This document shows, in pieces, positions 15,958-23,590 of a stretch of 43,300 nt of DNA. Within the stretch, counting starts at the first letter, position 1; every line of letters starts with the position of its first letter. A program made the translations under genes and the position numbers. The notes beneath the pieces were generated by a model. That model was not told the origin of the DNA, ran no database searches, and worked only from the letters and a program-made list of their open reading frames with translations. Source of the stretch: Gammaproteobacteria bacterium (GTDB taxonomy: Bacteria; Pseudomonadota; Gammaproteobacteria; PS1; Pseudothioglobaceae); contig JAQWRQ010000014.1 of the NCBI GenBank assembly GCA_029243595.1, forward strand, positions 1 to 43,300, read 5' to 3'.

Positions 15958-17157
15958 ATGCAAACTACGTACGATATTGTCATTATTGGTGGTGGTCCGG
16001 CAGGACTTAGCTTTGCTTGTTCGATGATCGATGCCGATGTAGAAGTCTTGGTAGTAGAAAAATCCAATATTGATGCTATTTCTAATCCTCAGGCTGATGG
16101 CAGAGAAATAGCATTAACCCACTTGTCACTTAAAATATTAAAAAAACTCGGTGTTTGGGATTTGGTTAACCAGGCAGAGGTTGCACCTTTGAGAGAAGCA
16201 AAAGTTTTTGATGGTGATTCTCCGTCTTTATTAAATTTTAAAAGCGATGACTCTTCAATTGAGGCTTTGGGTTATTTGGTGCCTAATTACCAAGTTCGAC
16301 AAGCGTTGTATCAACGTGTTAGCCAAGCGAAAAATATCACCATTAAAACAGATTCAATGGTGGATGATGTCGAATACTGCGAGACACATTCGAAGGTGTT
16401 GTTTACCGCTGGCGATCAGATAGAGGCAAAGTTAGTAATTGCAGCTGACAGTCGTTTTTCAAATATTCGTCGTAAAGTAGGCATACCTGCACTGATGAAA
16501 GATTTTTCTAAAGTGATGATCGTTACTAAGATGGAGCATGAAAAAACACATAATAATGTTGCGTTAGAATGTTTTGACTATGGACAAACTCTGGCTTTAT
16601 TGCCAATGGTTGGCAATGCATCTTCTGTTGTTTTAACAGTGACTACAGATAAGTCAAAAGCCATGCTAGATATGTCTGAGGCAGATTTTAACGCTAAGAT
16701 AACAAAAGATTTTAAAGGTGCGTTTGGGCAAATGACCCAAAGTGGTGAGCGACACTCTTATCCGTTAGTAGGCGTACATGCACAAACCTTTATTACTGAT
16801 CGTTTTGCGCTTATTGGTGATGCAGCTGTTGGTATGCATCCGGTGACAGCGCATGGATTTAATTTAGGCTTAAGAGGCCAAGATATATTAGCAACCTTGA
16901 TTAAAGAAGCGTTAGTTCATGGTCAAGACATTGGCTCAACTTCATTGCTTAAACTGTTTGAGAAAAAGCATATCAATTTAACTCGACTTATGTTTTTTGG
17001 CACCAATGGTATTGTGGCTTTATTCACTAATGATGCGCCAGTGATTAAGCAAGTGAGGCGGTTTGTACTTAAGTTTGCAGAACATTTTCCACCGATTAAG
17101 TATTTGATTTCAAATCATTTAACTGAAGCCAAGCAAAACAAGTTTCTGCCTTTTTAG
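15958..17157 (+). CDS. FAD-dependent ubiquinone-biosynthesis hydroxylase, UbiH/UbiM family
   Basis: The protein has 399 residues from the ATG at 15958; an in-frame TTG four codons earlier is less likely. The Rossmann FAD motif is [14 protein letters not shown] at the N terminus. The second FAD motif is [23 protein letters not shown]. The stretch [11 protein letters not shown] and the segment [14 protein letters not shown] are what I would expect of UbiM, the 5-demethoxyubiquinol hydroxylase that replaces UbiF or Coq7 in some proteobacteria, but UbiH or VisC cannot be excluded by eye. It acts with O2 at the membrane side of the cytoplasm. It lies two bases before pdxH. Confidence 0.85.
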   Translation: MQTTYDIVIIGGGPAGLSFACSMIDADVEVLVVEKSNIDAISNPQADGREIALTHLSLKILKKLGVWDLVNQAEVAPLREAKVFDGDSPSLLNFKSDDSSIEALGYLVPNYQVRQALYQRVSQAKNITIKTDSMVDDVEYCETHSKVLFTAGDQIEAKLVIAADSRFSNIRRKVGIPALMKDFSKVMIVTKMEHEKTHNNVALECFDYGQTLALLPMVGNASSVVLTVTTDKSKAMLDMSEADFNAKITKDFKGAFGQMTQSGERHSYPLVGVHAQTFITDRFALIGDAAVGMHPVTAHGFNLGLRGQDILATLIKEALVHGQDIGSTSLLKLFEKKHINLTRLMFFGTNGIVALFTNDAPVIKQVRRFVLKFAEHFPPIKYLISNHLTEAKQNKFLPF

Positions 17158-17159
17158 TT

Positions 17160-17798
17160 GTGAGTGTAGATTTAAACAGTTTAAGACAAGAGTTTGCTAG
17201 TAACGGTATAACGCGTGCTGAGCTTAATGACAATCCATTTATACAGTTTGAATCTTGGATGGATGAGGCAACTCAAGCAGGACTAACGTTGCCAAATGCC
17301 ATGAGTCTTGCAACTAGTGATGATAATGAAATTGGCATTAGAACCGTATTGTTAAAGTCATTTAATGAAAAAGGGTTTGTGTTTTTTACCAATTACAACT
17401 CTAAAAAATCAAAGCAAATTAATGATAATCCGAAAGCGGCATTACTATTCCCTTGGTTGGATCTTGAGAGGCAAGTAAAAATCTCAGGTAAGGTCGAAAA
17501 GATAACAACTTTGGAGTCAATTAAGTATTTTGCAACACGACCTAAAGACTCTCAATTGGGTGCTTGGGCATCAAACCAGTCTTCACAATTGTCATCTCGA
17601 CAAATGCTATTGTCACAATTTGAATCAATGAAAGAGAAGTTTAGCAAAGGCGAAGTACCACTACCTGATTTTTGGGGTGGTTATCGCGTAGTACCACACA
17701 CGATTGAATTTTGGCAGGGTAGAGAAAATCGATTACACGACCGTTTTGCTTATAAAAAACAAAGTGGCAATTGGGTGATAGAGCGCTTAGCCCCGTAG
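17160..17798 (+). CDS. pdxH: Pyridoxamine/pyridoxine 5'-phosphate oxidase
   Basis: The protein has 212 residues (218 in E. coli). It begins at GTG two bases after the previous stop, with no clear ribosome binding site, so coupling to the upstream gene is likely. Family motifs are visible: [21 protein letters not shown] for FMN binding, [15 protein letters not shown], and the C-terminal [12 protein letters not shown]. It makes pyridoxal 5'-phosphate with FMN and oxygen. Its last 12 bases overlap aroE, which runs the other way. Confidence 0.96.
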   Translation: MSVDLNSLRQEFASNGITRAELNDNPFIQFESWMDEATQAGLTLPNAMSLATSDDNEIGIRTVLLKSFNEKGFVFFTNYNSKKSKQINDNPKAALLFPWLDLERQVKISGKVEKITTLESIKYFATRPKDSQLGAWASNQSSQLSSRQMLLSQFESMKEKFSKGEVPLPDFWGGYRVVPHTIEFWQGRENRLHDRFAYKKQSGNWVIERLAP

Positions 17799-18590
17799 AT
17801 TTTTAATAACTTCTTGGGTGTTGGGTTGTTTACCGGTCCAAAATTCAAAAGCCGTTGCCGCTTGTTCAACCAACATACCTAAACCATCAACAACCATTTT
17901 GGCGTTATTGGCTTTTGCCCAATCCATGAACGGTGTTTGCGTACCATACATCAAATCATAACAAATGGCATCATTAGCTACACCATTAGCAATAGTCGGC
18001 ATTTGCCCATCTAGTGAGGCGCTGGTAGCATTAATAATCACATCAACAGGCGTGTCTTTAATTTTATCCAAACCAAAACCACAAGTTTTGCCATGATCTT
18101 CAAAATCTTTTGCAAGTTGAGTGGCTTTTGACGCGGTACGATTGGCAATCATTAGGCGCTTAGGTGATTGTTTTAGGATTGGCAATAAGATGCCACGCGT
18201 GGCGCCACCTGCGCCAAGAATTAGTATAGTTTTGTTGTTAAGGTTAATGCCTAGGTTCTTGATTAAGTCGTTGACCAAACCAATACCGTCTGTGTTTTCA
18301 CCAATGAGCTTATCACCGTCTATTTTGATGGTGTTTACTGCACCTGCAGTCTGAGCATTTAGAGTGAGCTCAGTTGCTAGGTTAAAAGCCTCTATTTTAA
18401 AGGGTACGGTAATATTAAAGCCTTTGGCACCTTGATTGATAAAGGATTGTGTGCTGAGTGCAAAATCATCAATAGGTGCTAGGATCTTATCATATTGAAT
18501 ATTCAATCCAGCTTGTTTGGCAAACTGGGTGTGAATAATCGGTGATAAGCTGTGTTCTATCGGATTACCGAAAACACCATAACGATTCAT
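17787..18590 (-). CDS. aroE: Shikimate dehydrogenase
   Basis: The protein has 267 residues (272 in E. coli). The shikimate-binding N terminus [14 protein letters not shown], the catalytic Lys in NITVPFK, Asp in GENTDG and the NADP loop GAGGATRG are present. It reduces 3-dehydroshikimate with NADPH. The gene lies two bases after rne on the same strand, so it is likely expressed from the rne transcript. Its 3' end overlaps pdxH by 12 bases. Confidence 0.97.
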   Translation of the reverse strand: MNRYGVFGNPIEHSLSPIIHTQFAKQAGLNIQYDKILAPIDDFALSTQSFINQGAKGFNITVPFKIEAFNLATELTLNAQTAGAVNTIKIDGDKLIGENTDGIGLVNDLIKNLGINLNNKTILILGAGGATRGILLPILKQSPKRLMIANRTASKATQLAKDFEDHGKTCGFGLDKIKDTPVDVIINATSASLDGQMPTIANGVANDAICYDLMYGTQTPFMDWAKANNAKMVVDGLGMLVEQAATAFEFWTGKQPNTQEVIKNLRG

Positions 18591-18592
18591 AA

Positions 18593-20629
18593 TTAAGTGA
18601 CGTTTTCAGTTTTAGGCTTTGTCTCAGTTTTTACCTTTACCTTTGCTTTTTCCTCAGTTTTTGGTTTAGGCTTCGCTTCAGATTTTGGTTTTTGCTGCGG
18701 CTTATCTTGAGGCTTTTTCTTGTCATTTATCTGTGGCTTTGGCTGGGATTTATCTTGTGGCTTGCCTTGTGCTTTTTGATCATTATTGTTCTGAGGTTTC
18801 TTTTTTCCTTGAGGTTTAGGCTTTTGTTGCTGTTTATTTTGAGGGCGCTGCTGATTTTGATTCTGAGCGTTTCCTTGGTTTTTGTTGCGGTTCTTATTAC
18901 GGTTCCTGTTACGGTTTCTATTACGATTACGGTTATTTTGATTAGCAGGCTTTTTGTTTGGTTTCTTTTTCTTAGTACCAAATAGTGCTTTTTTAATCTT
19001 CTCAATTAATGAAAGTTGTTTTTTCTCAGGTACGCGTGTCTCCGGTCTGTTCATGTTGATTGCTGGTTCTTCAGCTGTGTTAGCTAGGCCATTTTCAGCT
19101 ACGCTGTGTTGTGGTTTAGAAATACCTTGGTAACTTTTATGCTGTGATTTTTTATCACCTTTTTGCTTGTTAATATTAAAGTTAGGGAACTGCATGTAAG
19201 GGTTTGGCAGTAGCGTTATTTTGATCCCATGCTTGTTCTCCAATCTAGTGATATCACTACGCTTTTCATTAAGCAGGTAGGTAATAACATCAGTGCTAGA
19301 CTGAATAGTTAAACGCTGTGTTTGGTTAGAAGCGTTACAACCATCTTCTAATTGCCTTAATATAGTTAGCGCCAAGCTTGGTACCGTTGGCGTGGTGCCA
19401 CTACCATTACATTGTGGGCAAGATTTTTCAACCGATTCAGTGACCGAACTCATTAAGCGCTGTCTTGACATTTCAAGCAAGCCAAATTGTGAAATCGTGC
19501 CAATTTGGATACGCGCACGATCTGAATTTGTGGCTTTTTCCATGGCTTTTTCAATTGATTTTCGGTGCTCTTCAGATGACATGTCGATAAAGTCAATCAC
19601 CACTAGGCCGCCAATATCTCGCAGCTGTAATTGGATAGAGATTTCTTTAGCTGCTTCTAAATTAGTATTGTAAGCAGTTTCTTCAATATCAAAGCCTTTA
19701 GTTGCACGAGCAGAGTTAATGTCAATTGCTGTCAATGCTTCAGTTGTATCAAAGACAATGGTCGCACCTGTGCGTAGAGACACCTCTCGGTTAAAGACGC
19801 TTCTAACTTGGTTTTCAACACCCATGTGGTTAAACAAAGAGTGCTCAGAAACATCAAAGAGTTTGATGCGATCTAGGTAGTGAGGTAAAACAAAACTAAC
19901 GAATTCTTTAGCATTTTGAAAGGTTTCTAGATCATCGATAATAACACTGTCAGTGTCTTCACGTAAGTAGTCTCTCAAAGTACGAATAACAATATCACTT
20001 TCTTGGTAAATTAAGAAAGGTGCTGAGCCTTTTTCTGCAGCGTTGTTAATTGAACTCCACAGCTCTGATAAGTAATCAACTTCCCATTGTAGCTCTTCTA
20101 AACTTTTGCCAGAGCCCGCAGTACGAATGATTAAGCCAGAGTTTTCCGGCATGGTAATTTTCTGAATTACTTCTTTAAGTGATTGTCTTTCTGTTGAAGT
20201 AATTTGGCGTGAAATACCATGGCTTTTTGGATTGTTTGGCGTTAGGATCATGTAAGCGCCAGCCAGGTTAATATAAGTACTTAGAGCTGCACCTTTATTA
20301 CCACGCTCTTCTTTTTCAACTTGAACAATAATCTCTTGTCCTTCTTTTAGAACATCAGAGATAGTGAGTTTATCACCTTTGGCTTTAGCGCCATTGTAGA
20401 GGCTTTCAGCTACTTCTTTGAAAGGTAGGAAGCCTTGTCTTTCTTTACCGTAATCGACAAAAGCAGCTTCTAGAGATTGCTCAACTCGGGAGATTTTCCC
20501 TTTGTAAATATTGCCTTTATTCTTTTGATTAAGGCTGGTTTCTATATTAAGATCAGTGAGTTTTTTGTTCTTGACAATACCAACTCGGATCTCTTCTTTG
20601 TGAGTTGCATTGATTAAAATATGATTCAT
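18593..20629 (-). CDS. rne: Ribonuclease E (short scaffold)
   Basis: The protein has 678 residues against 1061 in E. coli. The catalytic half is conserved. An S1 domain lies at about 35-120. The magnesium-binding Asp303 (TAIDINSARA) and Asp346 (VVIDFIDM) and the zinc-link Cys404 and Cys407 (CPQCNGSG) fall at the same numbers as in E. coli. The C-terminal part is short: it has a run of alternating Asn-Arg around 560-580, then Gln/Lys/Pro-rich low complexity. It keeps an RNA-binding-like basic tail but lacks room for the full degradosome scaffold. It cuts mRNA, rRNA and tRNA precursors. The SD (AGGA) lies in a small hairpin (20635-20651), and a 320-base leader precedes the gene. Confidence 0.96.
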   Translation of the reverse strand: MNHILINATHKEEIRVGIVKNKKLTDLNIETSLNQKNKGNIYKGKISRVEQSLEAAFVDYGKERQGFLPFKEVAESLYNGAKAKGDKLTISDVLKEGQEIIVQVEKEERGNKGAALSTYINLAGAYMILTPNNPKSHGISRQITSTERQSLKEVIQKITMPENSGLIIRTAGSGKSLEELQWEVDYLSELWSSINNAAEKGSAPFLIYQESDIVIRTLRDYLREDTDSVIIDDLETFQNAKEFVSFVLPHYLDRIKLFDVSEHSLFNHMGVENQVRSVFNREVSLRTGATIVFDTTEALTAIDINSARATKGFDIEETAYNTNLEAAKEISIQLQLRDIGGLVVIDFIDMSSEEHRKSIEKAMEKATNSDRARIQIGTISQFGLLEMSRQRLMSSVTESVEKSCPQCNGSGTTPTVPSLALTILRQLEDGCNASNQTQRLTIQSSTDVITYLLNEKRSDITRLENKHGIKITLLPNPYMQFPNFNINKQKGDKKSQHKSYQGISKPQHSVAENGLANTAEEPAINMNRPETRVPEKKQLSLIEKIKKALFGTKKKKPNKKPANQNNRNRNRNRNRNRNKNRNKNQGNAQNQNQQRPQNKQQQKPKPQGKKKPQNNNDQKAQGKPQDKSQPKPQINDKKKPQDKPQQKPKSEAKPKPKTEEKAKVKVKTETKPKTENVT

Positions 20630-20949
20630 GGTTTAGTCCTATTGACGGACTTTTTTTCACGTATAGAGGTTCAACACATACGTGCTGAATTGATATTAAA
20701 ATTTGATTTATTTGATTCATAAATGATTCAAAAACCTATTCCTTAAAGGGTTTGTACCCTATTTTATCTTTATTACCGATAATGGATAATAAATGATTAT
20801 GTTGCTCTATATGTGGCAAAAAAAAGCCCAAAATATTTATCGTAGTTTTTGTGGTGTTTTGTCTAGCACAAAAACGTTTAAAAAATTCTTGTTGCTGATG
20901 TAGGTGTATCTTATATCATCAAGCGCTTCAATTATATCACAAAAAAAAC
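20630..20949 (-). promoter_or_regulatory. Long structured 5' leader region of rne
   Basis: No gene lies in these 320 bases between the SDR stop and rne. On the minus strand TATAAT occurs at 20931-20936 near the distal end, so a leader of up to about 300 bases is possible. Hairpins in transcript order are: GTTTTTGTG/CACAAAAAC (20845-20875), AGGGT/ACCCT with a four-base loop (20747-20760), CACGTAT/ATACGTG (20658-20684), and AGTCC/GGACT (20635-20651), whose 3' arm carries part of the AGGA ribosome binding site. E. coli rne has a leader of about 360 bases through which RNase E cleaves its own message. A similar feedback is inferred here. Confidence 0.55.
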
Positions 20950-21669
20950 TTACTGGTTTAATGTCCGACCACCATCAACGCTGATAATTTGTCCGGTGAT
21001 GTAAGTAGAACTTGCTAAAAATAAAACAGTATTTGCAATATCGATTGCATCACCTTGCCTTCCTAAGGCAATTTTATTTATCATTTTATTTTTTTGTTCA
21101 TTGGATAACGAAGCTTCGTTTTCTGGCCATAGAATAGAACCAGGAGAAACACCACAAACGCGTATTTCAGGTGCCAGTTCTTTAGCCAGTGTTTTAGTCA
21201 TCATTGCAACACCAGCCTTGGAGATATTGTAAATTGCATGATTCTTGAGTGGGCGCTCGCCGTGGATGTCAACAATATTGATAATGCAGCCAGAGGTTTT
21301 CTTTAGAGCAGCTGTTAATGACTGAGATAGGAAAAAAGGCGCCATTAGATTGGTATTCATAATATTGTTCCAAGCATCTTGATTAGCTTCTTCAACGGCT
21401 GTCGGATAAAAAACAGAGGCATTATTAACTAAAACATCTAATCGTTCGATATGATGGCTTAATGCTTGAATATCATCAAGGTTAGACAGTTCTGCCTGAA
21501 CAATGGTGGCAGAATCACTACGCTGGGCATTGAGTGTTTGAGCTAGGGTTTCAGCGGCTTGTTTTGAATGTCGATAGTGAATAATGACATTGTAGCCATT
21601 GCTATGTAGCGTTTGCGCGATCTGCGCACCAATACGTTGTGCACCGCCGGTGATTAATGCTGTTTTCAT
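20950..21669 (-). CDS. Short-chain dehydrogenase, pteridine-reductase-like
   Basis: The protein has 239 residues from the ATG at 21669; an earlier in-frame start would add 16 residues ahead of the family N terminus and run into the divergent gene. The cofactor loop is TGGAQRIG, with Arg in place of the usual Gly-x-x-x-Gly, as in pteridine reductase and FolM. It is followed by HYRHS, NNASVFYP and the YxxxK pair in HAIYNISKAG. It probably reduces dihydrobiopterin or dihydrofolate-type substrates with NADPH. The start codons of this gene and the divergent methyltransferase are 16 bases apart. Confidence 0.8.
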   Translation of the reverse strand: MKTALITGGAQRIGAQIAQTLHSNGYNVIIHYRHSKQAAETLAQTLNAQRSDSATIVQAELSNLDDIQALSHHIERLDVLVNNASVFYPTAVEEANQDAWNNIMNTNLMAPFFLSQSLTAALKKTSGCIINIVDIHGERPLKNHAIYNISKAGVAMMTKTLAKELAPEIRVCGVSPGSILWPENEASLSNEQKNKMINKIALGRQGDAIDIANTVLFLASSTYITGQIISVDGGRTLNQ

Positions 21670-21685
21670 ATAAAATACGGATTCA

Positions 21686-22780
21686 ATGAACCTTGAAGAA
21701 ATAATCAAAAACACCATTATACAAAAAGCTAGCCCTATAGGTTTCGATGAATTTATGGATTTGGCATTGTATTATCCAACACAAGGTTATTACAGTGGTG
21801 GTGCGCAGAAGTTTGGTGAACAAGGAGACTTTATCACTGCGCCTGAAACTTCAGATCTATTTGGATTTTGTTTGGCGCGTCAATGTGCACAGGTATTGGA
21901 TGGTAATAACAGTATTTTAGAATTTGGCGCAGGTAGTGGTGTATTAGCGACTCAAGTTTTATTTGAGTTGGGCCGACTTAATAATTTGCCAGAAAAATAT
22001 TATATTCTTGAGCTTAGCGCCGAACTTAAACAACGACAAAAAGAAACAATTACTAAGGTTTTGCCAGAATTGCTTGATAGGGTTGTATGGCTAAATACTT
22101 TCCCCGAACATTTTTCAGGCGTGGTGATTGCTAATGAAGTGTTAGATGCGATGCCAGCCAAGCGGCTAATTAAAAAACAAGATGGTTTTGTTGAGTTGGG
22201 TGTAGATTGTAAGAATGGCCAATTGCAATGGCAGATGTTTGACCGGCCTTATGTCGATAACAAAGCCTTACTACCTAATGGAGTTGAGCAAGGGTACACC
22301 ACTGAAACAAACCCAAGATCAATGGCCTGGATAGAGTCATTGAGTGATATTATTGATCAGGGTTTGGTGTTGTTAATTGATTACGGCATGGATCGAGATG
22401 ATTTTTTTCACCCTCAGCGCGGCGAAGGCACGCTACGATGTTATTATCAACACAAGGCCAGTGATGATCCTTTTGTGCATGTGGGTGAGCAAGATATTAC
22501 TACTTCGGTTAATTTTTCAGATATAGCTGACCAGGCGCAACGTAGTGGTTTTGATATTAACGGTTACGCCACACAGGCGCTATTTTTAATTTCACTGGGG
22601 ATTGATGAATATCTGGTGGCTGAAACTGATGAAAATAAGCGTGTTACACTTGCACAACAAGTTAAACAACTGGTGTTACCCAGCGCCATGGGGGAGAGTT
22701 TTAAGGTGTTAGCATTGACAAAAAAACTACCGGTAAAATTAAAAGGGTTTACCGAACAAAATTTAACGCATAAATTATAA
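21686..22780 (+). CDS. SAM-dependent methyltransferase, MidA/NDUFAF7 family
   Basis: The protein has 364 residues. The N-terminal MDLALYYPTQGYYSGG and the SAM loop ILEFGAGSGVLATQ at 77-90 are typical of the COG1565 family. Its mitochondrial member NDUFAF7 dimethylates an arginine of complex I subunit NDUFS2. The bacterial substrate is less certain. It heads a plus-strand operon continuing to lpxC at 29706, with 15 bases before uppP. Confidence 0.85.
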   Translation: MNLEEIIKNTIIQKASPIGFDEFMDLALYYPTQGYYSGGAQKFGEQGDFITAPETSDLFGFCLARQCAQVLDGNNSILEFGAGSGVLATQVLFELGRLNNLPEKYYILELSAELKQRQKETITKVLPELLDRVVWLNTFPEHFSGVVIANEVLDAMPAKRLIKKQDGFVELGVDCKNGQLQWQMFDRPYVDNKALLPNGVEQGYTTETNPRSMAWIESLSDIIDQGLVLLIDYGMDRDDFFHPQRGEGTLRCYYQHKASDDPFVHVGEQDITTSVNFSDIADQAQRSGFDINGYATQALFLISLGIDEYLVAETDENKRVTLAQQVKQLVLPSAMGESFKVLALTKKLPVKLKGFTEQNLTHKL

Positions 22781-22795
22781 ACTGACAAAGACCCT

Positions 22796-23590
22796 ATGGA
22801 TTTATTACAAACAATCGTATTGGCACTCATTCAGGGGTTGAGTGAGTTTCTGCCAATCTCATCGTCGGCGCACTTAATTTTAGTGCCAAAGATGACGGAC
22901 TGGCCCGACCAAGGTTTGGCATTTGATGTGGTGGTGCATTTAGGCACGCTCAGCGCTATTGTGTTTTATTATCGACTAATTATTAAAACCTTAATCGCTG
23001 ACTTTTTTTACTCTGTTGTTAAAGTGAAAACAGTAGGTGAATCTAAATTAGCGTGGGGAATATTGCTAGGTACGATTCCAGTAGGTTTGGCAGGTTTGGC
23101 ATTTAAAGATACGATTGAGCTAACCTTGCGCTCAACTGAAGTTATTGCCTACGCAACATTGGTGTTTGGTTTATTGTTAGGTTTGGGTATTTGGGTAAAT
23201 ATTAAAAGAGCCTCTGTTAGAAAGGCAATTGATTGGCTGGATGTTGCTTTTATTGGAAGCATGCAAGCATTGGCGCTTATTCCAGGCACGTCTCGTTCTG
23301 GCATTACCATCACGGCAGGATTGTTGATTGGCTTATCTAGACAGATGTCTACCCAATTTGCGTTTTTATTATCTATACCTGTGATTACGCTTTCAGCCAT
23401 GTTAATGATTTTTGATTTGTATCAACAGCCACAATCGGTTGATTGGCTCATGTTGGTGTTGGGTTTTCTGGTTGCAGCAATTAGTGCTTATTTTACTGTC
23501 GTGTTTTTTATTAAATTATTAGACAGTATTGGCTTAATGCCTTTTGTTGTTTATCGACTATTTTTAGGAGTGGTATTATTAATAATGTAG
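22796..23590 (+). CDS. uppP: Undecaprenyl-diphosphatase
   Basis: The protein has 264 residues (273 in E. coli BacA/UppP) and is an integral membrane protein. The family motifs LSEFLPISSSAHL (residues 15-27) and PGTSRSG (about 163-169) carry the catalytic Glu, Ser and Arg. It regenerates undecaprenyl phosphate, the lipid carrier for peptidoglycan and surface polysaccharide precursors. The final codons contain the ribosome binding site and probable ATT start of pepN, so the two genes overlap by 13 bases. Confidence 0.96.
   Translation: MDLLQTIVLALIQGLSEFLPISSSAHLILVPKMTDWPDQGLAFDVVVHLGTLSAIVFYYRLIIKTLIADFFYSVVKVKTVGESKLAWGILLGTIPVGLAGLAFKDTIELTLRSTEVIAYATLVFGLLLGLGIWVNIKRASVRKAIDWLDVAFIGSMQALALIPGTSRSGITITAGLLIGLSRQMSTQFAFLLSIPVITLSAMLMIFDLYQQPQSVDWLMLVLGFLVAAISAYFTVVFFIKLLDSIGLMPFVVYRLFLGVVLLIM
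23566..23580 (+). promoter_or_regulatory. Ribosome binding site and ATT start codon of pepN
   Basis: AGGAG at 23566-23570 is followed by seven bases and then ATT at 23578-23580, in frame with pepN. No ATG, GTG or TTG is in frame between the stop at 23512-23514 and the TTG at 23653, and that TTG would remove residues conserved in PepN and has no spacing from its GGAG. Confidence 0.7.
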
